The notes beneath the pieces were generated by a model. That model made no database searches, had not been told where the DNA came from, and worked only from the letters and a program-made list of their open reading frames with translations. Source: M3007 sp964621185 (GTDB lineage Bacteria; Bacteroidota; Bacteroidia; Chitinophagales; Saprospiraceae). From it: DNA of 64,000 bases. Below, piece after piece: positions 8,832 to 18,547 of this stretch (its first letter is position 1; each line of letters starts with the position of its first letter). Position numbers and translations under genes: made by a program. The DNA is taken from contig CAZULM010000017.1 in assembly GCA_964621185.1 (NCBI GenBank), forward strand, positions 34,640 to 98,639, given 5' to 3'.

Positions 8832-11279
8832 TTACATCGGATCCACATCCACGGCCACAATGACCCGCGAAAAGCCCGGCTTGCCGACCATGTTTTCCGC
8901 AACAGCCCGGATCAGCGATTTGGCGCCTGAGAGCACAGGCGCCGATTTTTCCAGCTTGAGCAAAATGTGTTGCCCGAAGTAGCCCCGCACGCGCGCGATG
9001 TTGGGGATCACGGGGCCAAGCACCCTGCCGCCCATTTTGTCGCGCAGGGCTTTTCCGAAGAAAGCAGCGGCGGCATTTACGATCTTGGGGTCTTTGTGCC
9101 GCAGCTCTATGTGAATCAGACGGAAATAAGGCGGGTATTTGAACTCCTGCCTTTCTATTAACTCTCGCGCAGCAAAGCCTTTGAAATCGCCGCGCAACAC
9201 TTCCAGGATAACCGGGTGCGCCGGGTCGAAAGCCTGGATTTGGACTAAACCCTGTTTCTTTTTTCGGCCGGCACGGCCAGCCACCTGGGTCAGCAGCTGA
9301 AAAGCCCGCTCGCCGGCCCGAAATTCGGGGAACTTGACAAGGCCATCGGCGCCCAATACGCCGACGAACGTTACATTGTCAAAATCAAGCCCCTTGGCCA
9401 CCATTTGGGTGCCAACAAGGATGTCGATGCGCCGCTCCTCGAAGTCGTTGAGCAAGGCGATGAGGTTTGATTTTGTGCCCGCTGTGTCCATATCCATACG
9501 CCCGATGCGGGCTTTGGGCAGGAACAGCTTCAGCTCGTCTTCGATTTTTTCGGTGCCGAACCCTTTCAGCGCGATTTTCCCGGAGCCACAGGCCGGGCAC
9601 AGCACAGCAGGCTCTTCGGTATAGCCGCAGTAGTGGCAGCGCAGGCGGTTGGTGTGCTTGTGGAAGGTAAGGCTCACGTCGCAGTGCTTGCACATGGCGT
9701 TCCAGCCACAGACCTGACATTCCAACATGGGCGCATAGCCCCGACGGTTTTGGAAAAGGATCGCCTGTTCGTTGTTGGCAAGGGTGGCCTCCAACTGCGC
9801 GAGCAAAGGGGCGGAGAAAATGCTCTGCATCTGCTTGGTTTTCTGCTGCTCCCGCAAGTCGATGGTGCTGATGCTGGGCAATTCGAGCCCGCCGAAGCGC
9901 TCGGGCATTTCCACCAGGCCGTATTTTCCCGTAGTGGCGTTGTACCAGCTTTCCAGGGAAGGGGTGGCTGTGCCGAGCAGCACCCTTGCGCCATACAGTT
10001 TTGCCAAATAAATAGCCGTATCCCGGGCATGGTAGCGCGGCGCCGGGTCATATTGTTTAAAGGAAGGGTCGTGTTCTTCGTCCACGATGATGAGCTGCAG
10101 TTTGTGGAATGGCAGGAACAATCCACTGCGGGCCGCAAGAATGACGGGTTGGCCAGAATATGCCGATTTCCACACTTCTACCCGCTCGTTGGTGTTTACC
10201 TTGGAATGATAAACGGATATTTCCTGGCCGAATACCTTTTGCAAACGGCTGACAATCTGTGTAGTAAGGGCGATTTCCGGCAACAGGTACAGCACTTGGC
10301 CTCCGTTTTTCAGCACTTCCCGGATATGTTCCACATATACCCTGGTTTTGCCGCTCCCCGTAACGCCGTGCAAGAGTACCACGTCTTTTTTCTTGAAATG
10401 GGCTTCGATTTCAGTCAGGGCGCGGGTTTGTTGGGCAGAGGGCCTGTCGGCCTCGGAAAGCTCGTCTTCGTAGCCCCCCAGGCGGCTCACTTCTCGGTCG
10501 TATATTTCGAGTATCCCTTTTTTTACCAGGGTGCGCAGGGAAGACTCTGACACGTCTGCTTTTTCCAGCAAGGCTTGTTTGCGCACGAATGGGGCGTTTT
10601 TTTCCAACACCAAATAAGCCATCAGGATTTCAAGTTGCCGCTCTTTGGATTCGAGCTCGGCAAACAGTGCCTTCATGCGTTCGGGTTGCCCGCTGTACGG
10701 CTCAGCCAGGCGCACTGCCGACACTTTTTTGGGCTTGAATTTTTCCTGTAAATCTTCCCGCAAGAACAGCACGCCTTTGTTGAGCAGCCTTTGAATGACG
10801 GGGAAAACGGTCTTTTTGTTCAAAATCTTGCGGGCGTCTTCAACGGTGATTTCTTGTTGCAGGAGGAGGGCTTCGGCGATCAGGTATTCATCGGTGTCCA
10901 GTTCCGAAAAATCGTCGCCGAAGGCTTCGTTGCGCAGGATTTTCGTCTCGCTGCTGAGTTTCAGGTGGCCGGGCAGCGCAGCGGCCATCACTTCCCCCAG
11001 GGTGCAGCAGTAGTATTCGGAGAGCCAGTTCCAGAGCTTGAGCTGTTCGGGGGTGACAACCGTGACCTCGTCCAGCACGGAAATGATGGGCTTTAAGCGG
11101 TAATCGGGGGTTTCGTCGTGTACCCGTTCTACGAGGCCGCTATACAGCTTGCTCTTGCCGAACTGCACTTCCACGCGCACGCCGGTCATCACGAGCGAGG
11201 CCACCGATTCCGGCACGGAATAGGTGTAGGTGCGTTTGGGCAGTGCCAGGGGCAAAATTATGTCAGCGTAGATAGGCAT
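8832..11279 (-). CDS. priA: Primosomal replication protein N' (PriA helicase)
   Basis: An 815-residue protein with full PriA architecture. It has an N-terminal 3'-DNA-binding domain, a winged-helix region, helicase Walker A GVTGSGKT (305-312) and Walker B DEEH (400-403). Eight zinc-binding cysteines follow (521, 524, 530, 533, 548, 551, 561, 564), and then the second helicase lobe with GTQMVAKGLDF and QVAGRAGR. PriA restarts replication at stalled forks by binding branched DNA and loading the replisome. Length and all motifs are intact. It is divergent from infC across about 190 bp that should hold both promoters. Confidence 0.97.
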   Translation of the reverse strand: MPIYADIILPLALPKRTYTYSVPESVASLVMTGVRVEVQFGKSKLYSGLVERVHDETPDYRLKPIISVLDEVTVVTPEQLKLWNWLSEYYCCTLGEVMAAALPGHLKLSSETKILRNEAFGDDFSELDTDEYLIAEALLLQQEITVEDARKILNKKTVFPVIQRLLNKGVLFLREDLQEKFKPKKVSAVRLAEPYSGQPERMKALFAELESKERQLEILMAYLVLEKNAPFVRKQALLEKADVSESSLRTLVKKGILEIYDREVSRLGGYEDELSEADRPSAQQTRALTEIEAHFKKKDVVLLHGVTGSGKTRVYVEHIREVLKNGGQVLYLLPEIALTTQIVSRLQKVFGQEISVYHSKVNTNERVEVWKSAYSGQPVILAARSGLFLPFHKLQLIIVDEEHDPSFKQYDPAPRYHARDTAIYLAKLYGARVLLGTATPSLESWYNATTGKYGLVEMPERFGGLELPSISTIDLREQQKTKQMQSIFSAPLLAQLEATLANNEQAILFQNRRGYAPMLECQVCGWNAMCKHCDVSLTFHKHTNRLRCHYCGYTEEPAVLCPACGSGKIALKGFGTEKIEDELKLFLPKARIGRMDMDTAGTKSNLIALLNDFEERRIDILVGTQMVAKGLDFDNVTFVGVLGADGLVKFPEFRAGERAFQLLTQVAGRAGRKKKQGLVQIQAFDPAHPVILEVLRGDFKGFAARELIERQEFKYPPYFRLIHIELRHKDPKIVNAAAAFFGKALRDKMGGRVLGPVIPNIARVRGYFGQHILLKLEKSAPVLSGAKSLIRAVAENMVGKPGFSRVIVAVDVDPM

Positions 11280-11366
11280 TAACCGAACAGGATATCTATG
11301 AGGTCTTGTCGTTCATGTCTATCCATAATGACAAATTTTTCACAAAGTTAAAATATTTCCCACAGC

Positions 11367-11400
11367 TTTGCCGCCTTTCGCCATGAAGGAACTATTTTTG
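11367..11400 (+). promoter_or_regulatory. infC promoter (-33/-7)
   Basis: TTTG at 11367-11370 and TATTTTTG at 11393-11400 match the Bacteroidota promoter consensus TTTG / TAnnTTTG with 22 bp between them. Transcription would begin about 60-70 bp before the proposed infC start. Confidence 0.6.
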
Positions 11401-11473
11401 TGTCACTTTTAATTCAAGGGTGCTTCCAACCATGTTTGCGCACCTAGCTCTTTTACTAAAACAAAAAAGTTAC

Positions 11474-12238
11474 TTGGCATTTAAACCGTATCGACCAAAG
11501 CCCGCGGGCTCCCGCCCGCCCAGTACCCGCCCTCCTGGCGGCGGCCGTTTCAACCGTGGCCCTCGCGCCCCGGAGCACAACATCAACAATTATATCCGCG
11601 CCAATGAGGTGCGCTTAGTCGGCGACAACCTGAAAGAAATTGGCGAAGCTGTCGGAGAAAACCTCGAGTCAGGGGTGTTCTCCACTTCTCGCCTACAAAA
11701 ATGGGCCGAAGAAGTGGGCCTCGACCTGGTGGAGATCACGCCCAACGCCGATCCGCCCGTCGTCCGCATAGTGGACTACAACAAGTTCCTCTACCAAAAG
11801 AAAAAGCGCGAGAAAGAACTGAAAGCGAGCACGGCAAAGGTGGAGCTGAAAGAAATCCGTTTCGGCCCGGAAACTGGAGACCACGATTTCGAGTTCAAGC
11901 TCCGCCATGCGAAAAACTTCCTTTCCGACGGGAACAAAGTAAAGGCCTACGTGCAATTCAGAGGCCGCGCCATCGTATTCAAGGAGCGCGGCGAGCTGCT
12001 GTTGCTGCGTTTTATGAAAGAATTGGAAGAGCATGGGGTGGCGGAACAGCTTCCCAAGCTCGAAGGCAAGCGGATGATGGTCATCATGTCGCCGAAAAAG
12101 GCCAGCAATACCTCTAAAAAAGGCGATAGCGGCTCCAAAAAAGGCGATGGTGCAGCAAAAAAATCCGAAGATGCAGCAAAAAAACCATCAGAAACTGCCA
12201 AAAACACCGACGAGAGCTCTACTGGCAGTGCTGATTAA
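11474..12238 (+). CDS. infC: Translation initiation factor IF-3
   Basis: IF-3 binds the 30S subunit, prevents premature 50S joining and monitors start-codon choice. The sequence has the N-terminal domain (INNYIRANEVRLVGDN, EVGLDLVEITPNADPPVVRI) and the C-terminal domain (KEIRFGPETGDHDFEFKL, KVKAYVQFRGRA). The start is unclear. I favour TTG 11474 giving LAFKPYRPKPAG, because a non-AUG start is the classic infC autoregulation device; ATGs at 11420 and 11432 are alternatives. The tail has an extra 45-residue low-complexity Lys/Ser/Asp extension (KKGDSGSKKGDGAAKK) beyond the usual IF-3 end, longer than in E. coli. First gene of the infC-rpmI-rplT cluster. Confidence 0.93.
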   Translation: MAFKPYRPKPAGSRPPSTRPPGGGRFNRGPRAPEHNINNYIRANEVRLVGDNLKEIGEAVGENLESGVFSTSRLQKWAEEVGLDLVEITPNADPPVVRIVDYNKFLYQKKKREKELKASTAKVELKEIRFGPETGDHDFEFKLRHAKNFLSDGNKVKAYVQFRGRAIVFKERGELLLLRFMKELEEHGVAEQLPKLEGKRMMVIMSPKKASNTSKKGDSGSKKGDGAAKKSEDAAKKPSETAKNTDESSTGSAD

Positions 12239-12279
12239 CCGTCAGAAAACAGGAATCAAACCATATCAAATTCTCGTCC

Positions 12280-12315
12280 AGCCCGTTCGCCCATTTCGCG
12301 AACGGGCTTTTTTTT
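12280..12315 (+). terminator. Rho-independent terminator after infC
   Basis: A perfect 11-bp stem AGCCCGTTCGC / GCGAACGGGCT with a 7-base loop is followed by a run of eight Ts. It separates infC from rpmI, so the ribosomal-protein pair must have its own promoter. Confidence 0.92.
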
Positions 12316-12335
12316 CAATAAAATCCAAGATTCCT

Positions 12336-12365
12336 TTTGCACTTCGCCCGCTCGTGCTACCTTTG
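12336..12365 (+). promoter_or_regulatory. rpmI promoter (-33/-7)
   Basis: TTTG at 12336-12339 and TACCTTTG at 12358-12365, 18 bp apart, match the Bacteroidota consensus. It follows the infC terminator and precedes the rpmI ATG by 28 bp. Confidence 0.7.
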
Positions 12366-12393
12366 CGCTCCGTTTTTAAAAACACATTTTGTT

Positions 12394-12588
12394 ATGCCTA
12401 AGATGAAGACCCATTCCAGCGCCAAGAAGCGATTCAAGGTGACTGGCACCGGGAAAGTCAAGCGCAACCGCGCACGCCTGCGCCACATCGCATCTACCAA
12501 GACCAAGAAGCAGAAACGCAACTTGGGCAACGCTGTGATCGTGGACAAGACAGAGCACGCTCGCATCGAGCGCCTGTTGGTGATCTGA
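12394..12588 (+). CDS. rpmI: 50S ribosomal protein L35
   Basis: A 64-residue, highly basic protein starting MPKMKTHSSAKKRF and carrying the L35 signature KTHSSAKKRFKVTGTGK. Length matches the family. The frame is open 19 codons upstream, but that part overlaps the promoter box, so the ATG at 12394 is the start. It is followed by rplT after a 122-nt structured spacer. Confidence 0.97.
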   Translation: MPKMKTHSSAKKRFKVTGTGKVKRNRARLRHIASTKTKKQKRNLGNAVIVDKTEHARIERLLVI

Positions 12589-12611
12589 TAGCCCAGAAGG
12601 GATATCGCCAG

Positions 12612-12690
12612 TCCCTGCAAAGGCAGGGATTTCAAACAACATTTTTTAACGAGAGCATTGGCAAAAGAGCGGCAGAGCGCCGCCCCAATG
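12612..12690 (+). promoter_or_regulatory. Structured rpmI-rplT spacer, possible L20 autoregulatory RNA
   Basis: The spacer between L35 and L20 contains a hairpin TCCCTGC/GCAGGGA (12612-12629) and a second nested stem: CATTGG (12656-12661) with CCAATG (12685-12690), enclosing GCGGC (12669-12673) with GCCGC (12679-12683). L20 represses its own operon through RNA structure in E. coli and Firmicutes. That this RNA does the same is inference. Confidence 0.4.
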
Positions 12691-12710
12691 TTGCACTAAA
12701 AAAACACACA

Positions 12711-13064
12711 ATGCCTAGAGCAACAAACAACCCGGCCAGTCGCGCCCGCCGGAAGAAGATCATGCTGGCCGCCCGCGGCTACTTCGGCGCCCGTTCCAAA
12801 GTTTACACCGTTGCAAAGAATGCCCTTGAAAAAGGCTGGCAGTACGCGTTCCGCGACCGGAAATTCAAAAAGCGCGTGTACCGCCGCCTCTGGATCGCCC
12901 GTATCAACGCTGCTACCCGCGCACAAGGCATGAACTACAGCACCTTCATCCACGGCGTCGCGGAGAAAGGCATCGGCCTCAACCGCAAAGCCCTGGCCGA
13001 CCTGGCGCTCAACCACCCCGCTACCTTTAAGGCGGTGCTGGATGCCGTGAAGGCGAAAGGATAG
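12711..13064 (+). CDS. rplT: 50S ribosomal protein L20
   Basis: A 117-residue basic protein with the L20 pattern from MPRATNNPASRARRKKIM through ARGYFGARSKVYTVAK and RINAATRAQGMNYSTFI to the C-terminus. The length is normal. L20 is an early-assembling 50S protein that binds 23S rRNA and usually also feeds back on its own operon. A strong terminator follows at 13093. Confidence 0.98.
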   Translation: MPRATNNPASRARRKKIMLAARGYFGARSKVYTVAKNALEKGWQYAFRDRKFKKRVYRRLWIARINAATRAQGMNYSTFIHGVAEKGIGLNRKALADLALNHPATFKAVLDAVKAKG

Positions 13065-13092
13065 TTTTACAGGGTTTTTGAAACCTTTGTCG

Positions 13093-13131
13093 TCCCGAAT
13101 TTTCCGAAGCGGAAAATTCGGGATTTTTTTT
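13093..13131 (+). terminator. Rho-independent terminator after rplT
   Basis: A perfect 13-bp stem TCCCGAATTTTCC / GGAAAATTCGGGA with a 5-base loop is followed by a run of eight Ts. It ends the rpmI-rplT transcript before batB. Confidence 0.93.
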
Positions 13132-13192
13132 GGAGTTTTACCCTTTCAAAGAACCCAGAGGGCGTCAAGGCCCTCGCCAAACCAAGAAAAAG

Positions 13193-14179
13193 ATGCCCTA
13201 CTTCGAATACCCGGCTTTGCTGAACCTATTTTGGGCCTTGCCCCTGCAAGCCCTGCTGCTTTGGGCCTATTGGCGCTGGCGACAGCGCACCTTGAGGCTG
13301 CTGGGCGCTTCTGCCCTGGAAGCCAGGTTGCTGCTGGGCTTTTCCTCACGGCGTTTTTGGATAAAAAATCTGTTGTTCGCGGCGGGCATCAACCTGGTGG
13401 TGCTGGCCATCGCCTCGCCCGTGGAGACAGTGAAAGTACCCGGCAAAACCCAAAAAAGCGCCGATGTGCTGATCGCATTGGACGTTTCAAACAGTATGTT
13501 GGCCGAAGACGTCAAGCCCAGCCGCTTGGAGCAGGCCAAAGGGTTTATCCAAAAATTGGTGCCTGCATTGGAAGGCGAGCGGATAGGCTTGCTTTTTTTT
13601 GCCGGCGAGGCTTTCCCGCAAATGCCCCTTTCGACCGACTATGAGGCGCTGATGATGTTTGTGCGCAACGCAACGCCCGATTTTATCACCAACCAGGGCA
13701 CCAACATCGGGGCCGCCGTAGAGTTGGGGAAACGCATGTTGGAAACTGAAAAGGCCACCGGGCGCGCCATCATCCTCATCAGCGACGGGGAAAACCACGA
13801 GGAAAAAGCCCTGCAACGGGTGCGGGAAGCTGCCGCTGCAGGGATTTTGATCTATACCGTGGGCGTAGGATCGCCAGGTGGCGCCAACATACCGGAGGGC
13901 AGGGGCGGTATTCAGCGCGATTTCAACGGGCAACCCGTGCGCAGCGCCGCGGATGCCGCCATGCTGCAATCCGTGGCAAAGGCAGCAGGCGGGGAGTTCC
14001 TGAACACCCAAGACGAAAGCCGCGCCCTGGCAACAATCAAAAACGGGGTTGACCGTTTACAAAAAAGCGCCGTTGAAACCAGCGCCTCCACCGAAAAGGT
14101 GTATTACTTCCCCTGGATTTTGCTGCTGGCGCTGGTGTTCCTGGTTGCGGAGCAGCTGATGTGGTGGAAAAAACCTTAG
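13193..14179 (+). CDS. batB: VWA-domain membrane protein (BatB/BatA-like)
   Basis: A 328-residue protein with two N-terminal membrane segments, a von Willebrand A domain carrying the MIDAS motif DVSNS at residues 97-101, and a C-terminal membrane helix (FPWILLLALVFLVAEQLMWW). This is the Bat (Bacteroides aerotolerance) architecture. The frame is open upstream, but MPYFEYPALLNLFW at 13193 gives the normal N-terminus. The usual moxR-DUF58-batA genes are absent upstream and batD/batE are absent downstream. Only a batC-like TPR gene follows 30 bp later, so this is a reduced Bat locus. Confidence 0.9.
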   Translation: MPYFEYPALLNLFWALPLQALLLWAYWRWRQRTLRLLGASALEARLLLGFSSRRFWIKNLLFAAGINLVVLAIASPVETVKVPGKTQKSADVLIALDVSNSMLAEDVKPSRLEQAKGFIQKLVPALEGERIGLLFFAGEAFPQMPLSTDYEALMMFVRNATPDFITNQGTNIGAAVELGKRMLETEKATGRAIILISDGENHEEKALQRVREAAAAGILIYTVGVGSPGGANIPEGRGGIQRDFNGQPVRSAADAAMLQSVAKAAGGEFLNTQDESRALATIKNGVDRLQKSAVETSASTEKVYYFPWILLLALVFLVAEQLMWWKKP

Positions 14180-14209
14180 TGCTTAATGTGAAAATTTGAT
14201 AATGCGATA

Positions 14210-14910
<701 letters not shown>

Positions 14911-14972
14911 CCGTTGCTGACATTTTGTGCAACTTGGGGTGACATTCTGGCATTTTTCCCAAAAAGAAGCCG

Positions 14973-14980
14973 TACTTTTG
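14973..14980 (+). promoter_or_regulatory. -7 promoter element upstream of miaB
   Basis: TACTTTTG fits TAnnTTTG and lies about 150 bp before the miaB start, just before the repeat copy at 15019. A clear -33 box is not visible. Confidence 0.4.
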
Positions 14981-15018
14981 CGCGCTGTTCCCGGGCAGTA
15001 CCGCCGGATTACAGTTTG

Positions 15019-15122
15019 TTATACCTCACAACGCCTGGTTTTGTGCAGCCCAATGCTTGTAATCAATTCAAAATCATCTAAATCAACCATTGTCAATCAC
15101 AAAAATCAAGCGAATCATAGTA
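15019..15122 (-). repeat. 107-bp MITE-like element, copy A
   Basis: One of five dispersed copies of a palindromic element with TTATAC-type ends. Read on the minus strand it carries a 23-codon open frame (ATG 15090 to TAA 15019). This copy abuts miaB, ending two bases before its ATG, so its insertion created or replaced the miaB leader. Confidence 0.85.
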
Positions 15123-15123
15123 A

Positions 15124-16563
15124 ATGATGCTCTACGATTCAAATCCAACCCTGGAAGGGGTCAAAACCATAGTTGAGGCTAAGCAAGGCAGCGTGTTTTT
15201 CAAAGAACAGGCCATCCCGGGCAACACGCCCGGGCTGAAGCATTTTTACATCGAAAGCTACGGCTGCCAAATGAACTTTTCCGATTCCGAGATCGTCGCC
15301 AGCATCCTGGGCGACATAGGGTATGCGCCCACGCGCAACATGGAAGAAAGCGACCTCATCCTCGTCAACACCTGCTCCATCCGGGAAAAAGCCGAAGAGA
15401 CCGTGCGCAAGCGCCTGAAAGTGTTTGCCAAAATCAAAGAATCGCGGCCCGGCACCAAAGTGGGCGTGCTGGGATGTATGGCCGAACGCCTGAAGAAACA
15501 ATGGCTGGAACAGGAAAAGCTGGTCGATCTGGTGGTGGGCCCCGACGCCTACCGCGACCTGCCCAACCTCATCGGCGCCGCAGAAGACGGCGGCCGCATG
15601 GTGAACGTGCTGCTCAGCCGCGAAGAAACCTACGCCGACATCAGCCCCGTGCGGCTCGACTCCAACGGCGTCACAGCCTTTATCTCCATCATGCGCGGCT
15701 GCGACAACATGTGCTCCTTCTGCGTGGTGCCCTTCACCCGCGGTCGCGAGCGCTCGCGCGACCCCTTTAGCATCGTGGCCGAAGCCACCGACCTGTTCCA
15801 AAATGGATACCGCGAAGTGACCCTGCTGGGCCAAAACGTGGATTCCTACAAATGGGAAAACCCCGAAACCAGCCAGCGCGCCGACTTTGCCGACCTGCTG
15901 GCAATGACCGCAGCCATAAGCCCCGACTTGCGCGTGCGCTTCAGCACCAGTCACCCGAAAGACATGACCGACAAGGTGCTGCACACCATGGCCGCCCACG
16001 AAAACATCTGCAAGTACATACACCTGCCCGTGCAATCGGGCAATTCGCGCATCCTCGAAATGATGAACCGCACCTACGACCGCGCCTGGTACATGGAGCG
16101 CATGGAAAGCATACGGCGCATCCTGCCCGATGCTGCCGTGTCGAGCGATATCATCACCGGGTTCTGCTCAGAAACAGAGGAGGAACACCAAGACACTCTT
16201 TCCATGATCGAATGGGCGGGTTATTCCATGTCTTACATGTTCGCTTATTCCGAACGGCCCGGCACCCTCGCCGCCCGAAAATACCCGGACGATGTGCCAG
16301 AAGACGTGAAAAAGCGCCGCCTCAGCGAAGTCATCAGGCTGCAAACCCATATTTCCCTGCAGCACAACCAGCGCGACATCGGCAAAACCTTCCGGGTGCT
16401 GATCGAGCGCGATTCCAGCAAGTCAGCCGCCGATTTTTGCGGAAGGAACTCGCAGAACAAAATGTGCGTGTTCCCCAAAAAAGAAGGATTGAAACCAGGG
16501 GATTATGTAATGGTGAAAATTCACGACGCTTCGAGCGCTACCCTGCTTGGCGCGATCATTTAA
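15124..16563 (+). CDS. miaB: tRNA-2-methylthio-N6-dimethylallyladenosine synthase MiaB
   Basis: A 479-residue radical-SAM methylthiotransferase that adds a methylthio group to i6A37 in tRNAs reading UNN codons. The auxiliary cluster cysteines are C48 (SYGCQMN), C84 and C118. The radical-SAM cluster is C193-x3-C197-x2-C200 (RGCDNMCSFC). A TRAM domain forms the C-terminus (TFRVLIERDSSKS, PGDYVMVKI). Length and motifs are complete. An alternative ATG lies one codon downstream. It begins right after repeat copy A and is followed 24 bp later by a small lipoprotein gene that is likely cotranscribed. Confidence 0.96.
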   Translation: MMLYDSNPTLEGVKTIVEAKQGSVFFKEQAIPGNTPGLKHFYIESYGCQMNFSDSEIVASILGDIGYAPTRNMEESDLILVNTCSIREKAEETVRKRLKVFAKIKESRPGTKVGVLGCMAERLKKQWLEQEKLVDLVVGPDAYRDLPNLIGAAEDGGRMVNVLLSREETYADISPVRLDSNGVTAFISIMRGCDNMCSFCVVPFTRGRERSRDPFSIVAEATDLFQNGYREVTLLGQNVDSYKWENPETSQRADFADLLAMTAAISPDLRVRFSTSHPKDMTDKVLHTMAAHENICKYIHLPVQSGNSRILEMMNRTYDRAWYMERMESIRRILPDAAVSSDIITGFCSETEEEHQDTLSMIEWAGYSMSYMFAYSERPGTLAARKYPDDVPEDVKKRRLSEVIRLQTHISLQHNQRDIGKTFRVLIERDSSKSAADFCGRNSQNKMCVFPKKEGLKPGDYVMVKIHDASSATLLGAII

Positions 16564-16587
16564 GACAAAAACGATGCAATACCTGTT

Positions 16588-16974
16588 ATGAAAATTCAAC
16601 TGCTATTTGTTGCTGCCCTCCTCCTCTTCGCCTGCAAATCCGAGCCAAAAATCAACCCCGAGCTCCTCATCGGCACCTGGAACGGTGTGGACTGGAAGGT
16701 AAAAGGCGTTTCATCGGGCAGGGACGCCGAATCGGTGTTCTTTGTGTTCGCGCCCTTTTCCGATTCCCAGATGAACGAAGGCACCTACATCGCCGCCTAT
16801 GGCAGCCAAAAAGAGAAAGGCGCCTACCGGCTGTCGGGCGACAAACTCTACACCACCGCAGAAGACAAGGTGGAAAAAGTGGTCCGCATCGTCAACATCA
16901 GTGCCGATACGCTGGTTTTAGGCATGAACCGCATGGGCCAGGAAGAAGAGCTCATACTGGTGGAAAGGCACTAA
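16588..16974 (+). CDS. Small lipoprotein, lipocalin-like
   Basis: A 128-residue predicted lipoprotein: hydrophobic N-terminus with lipobox LLFAC (Cys at 16) followed by KSEPKINPELLIGTWNG. The LIGTWNG start and the beta-rich rest with many short strands resemble small lipocalin-like domains of Bacteroidota, which often begin with a GTW motif. No defined function. It follows miaB by 24 bp and ends in an AT-rich repeat. Confidence 0.8.
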   Translation: MKIQLLFVAALLLFACKSEPKINPELLIGTWNGVDWKVKGVSSGRDAESVFFVFAPFSDSQMNEGTYIAAYGSQKEKGAYRLSGDKLYTTAEDKVEKVVRIVNISADTLVLGMNRMGQEEELILVERH

Positions 16975-16976
16975 CT

Positions 16977-17038
16977 AATGTGATAATTAGCTAATGTGAT
17001 AATTAGCTAATTATCGAATTAGCTAATTATCAAATTAA
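16977..17038. repeat. AT-rich 16-bp tandem repeat
   Basis: CTAATGTGATAATTAG occurs twice, followed by two diverged copies (CTAATTATCGAATTAG and a partial). The units can pair with one another. The block lies between the small lipoprotein and the sigma-54 activator. Confidence 0.8.
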
Positions 17039-17043
17039 AAATT

Positions 17044-18345
17044 TTGGCCAGCAATAACCTTCAATCGATAAAAGCCCGTTACGGCATCGTAGGCACCTCC
17101 AAACTGTTGGACGCGGCGCTGGAGACGGCTGCGCGCGTGGCGCCGACCGACCTCACCGTGAACATCACGGGCGAGAGCGGTGTGGGCAAAGAGGTGTTTT
17201 CTAAGATAATCCACGCGCTCTCCACGCGCAAGCACAACGAGTTCATCGCCGTCAACTGCGGCGCCATCCCGGAAGGCACCATCAACTCGGAGCTTTTTGG
17301 CCACGAAAAAGGTTCTTTCACCGGCGCCACGAGCGACCGCAAGGGCTATTTTGAAACCGTGAACGGTGGCACCATCTTCCTCGACGAGATCGCGGAACTG
17401 CCGCTCGACACCCAGGCCCTCTTGTTGCGGGTGCTTGAATCGGGCGAGTTTATTCGGGTGGGCGCCAGCAAGGTACAGAAGACCGACGTGCGCGTCATCG
17501 CCGCCACCAATGTGGACCTGCAGGAGCGCGTGCACAAAGGGAAGTTCCGCGAAGACCTTTATTACCGGCTCAACACCGTGCCCATCAAGGTGCCATCGTT
17601 GCAGGAGCGCCGCGAGGACATCGCACTGTTGTTCCGCAAGTTTGCCCACGACTTTGCCGAAAAATACAGGATGGAAGCCGTCAAGCTCGACGAGCGGGCA
17701 GAACTGGTGCTAGAGAATTACCGATGGCCGGGAAACATCCGCGAACTCAAGAACGTGGCCGAGCAATTGTCGGTGCTGTCGGAGGAGCGGACCATCACTG
17801 CCGAGAGCCTCCAGAAAACCATGCCCCACCTGTTCAACCGGAACCTGCCTGCCATTTCCGACCGAAAAGGGTTCGGGGGCAAGCACGGGGCGGATTTCCA
17901 GGAGCGCGAGCTTTTGTACAAGGTCTTGTTTGATATGAAGAAGGACATGAACGACCTGAAGACCATGTACTTCGAGCTGGTGAAGCGCAACAACCTGCAC
18001 ATGCCGGATATCAGCGGGATGCGGCAGCTTCACGCTACCTATTCAGGCGGCGCCTACCCCGAAAACGCGGCGGAGCTCGTTGAGGGAGAATTTGAGGAGC
18101 GCCAGGATTTTTACCAAAGCCACGGCAACGACAGCGCCCGCCCGATCATCATCGACCAAAACAAAAACCCCGGGGCTTACGTCAGCGGTGAGGAGGAAGA
18201 CACCCCATTGGCCATGGAGGACATCGAAAAGGAAGCCATCAAACGCGCATTGGCCAAATACAAGGGCCGCCGGAAAGAAGCGGCCGAAGAGCTGAAGATT
18301 TCAGAGCGGACGCTGTACAGGAAGATCAAGGAATACGGGCTTTAA
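17044..18345 (+). CDS. Sigma-54-interacting transcriptional activator
   Basis: A 433-residue AAA+ bacterial enhancer-binding protein. It has Walker A GESGVGKE (43-50) and the sigma-54 contact loop GSFTGA (90-95, a variant of GAFTGA). Walker B GGTIFLDEI, the arginine-finger region and the sensor motif RWPGNIREL follow. A C-terminal Fis-type helix-turn-helix ends it (KGRRKEAAEELKISERTLYR). It lacks an N-terminal receiver or sensor domain, so it may be constitutive or controlled by a partner. A TTG start (17044) is the only codon near the family N-terminus. A 120-residue linker between AAA+ and HTH is unusually long. Confidence 0.93.
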   Translation: MASNNLQSIKARYGIVGTSKLLDAALETAARVAPTDLTVNITGESGVGKEVFSKIIHALSTRKHNEFIAVNCGAIPEGTINSELFGHEKGSFTGATSDRKGYFETVNGGTIFLDEIAELPLDTQALLLRVLESGEFIRVGASKVQKTDVRVIAATNVDLQERVHKGKFREDLYYRLNTVPIKVPSLQERREDIALLFRKFAHDFAEKYRMEAVKLDERAELVLENYRWPGNIRELKNVAEQLSVLSEERTITAESLQKTMPHLFNRNLPAISDRKGFGGKHGADFQERELLYKVLFDMKKDMNDLKTMYFELVKRNNLHMPDISGMRQLHATYSGGAYPENAAELVEGEFEERQDFYQSHGNDSARPIIIDQNKNPGAYVSGEEEDTPLAMEDIEKEAIKRALAKYKGRRKEAAEELKISERTLYRKIKEYGL

Positions 18346-18380
18346 TTTGGCAATGGGGAAATGTGCCAATTTTATAATGT

Positions 18381-18415
18381 AAAAGCGGGAGAGGTGTTAA
18401 CCTTCCCGCTTTTTT
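18381..18415. terminator. Terminator after the sigma-54 activator
   Basis: Stem AAAAGCGGGA / TCCCGCTTTT with a roughly 12-base loop is followed by Ts. The A-rich 5' arm also gives Ts on the other strand, so it could serve the converging FecR gene. Confidence 0.8.
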
Positions 18416-18547
18416 GTGCTTATAAATTTGTCAATTGCTTTTATACCAACATTTGATGGATTGAGGATCGATCAAATTGATTTTATTGGATTTGCCAGCG
18501 CGGGTTTCGGGAACCACTTGCCGTTGGGCAAATTTCAATGTTGTCCT

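Noticed and set aside
15139..16035. Long open frame on the strand opposite miaB (298 codons)
   Set aside because: It mirrors miaB codons, has His/Gly/Val-rich low-complexity content and no family features.
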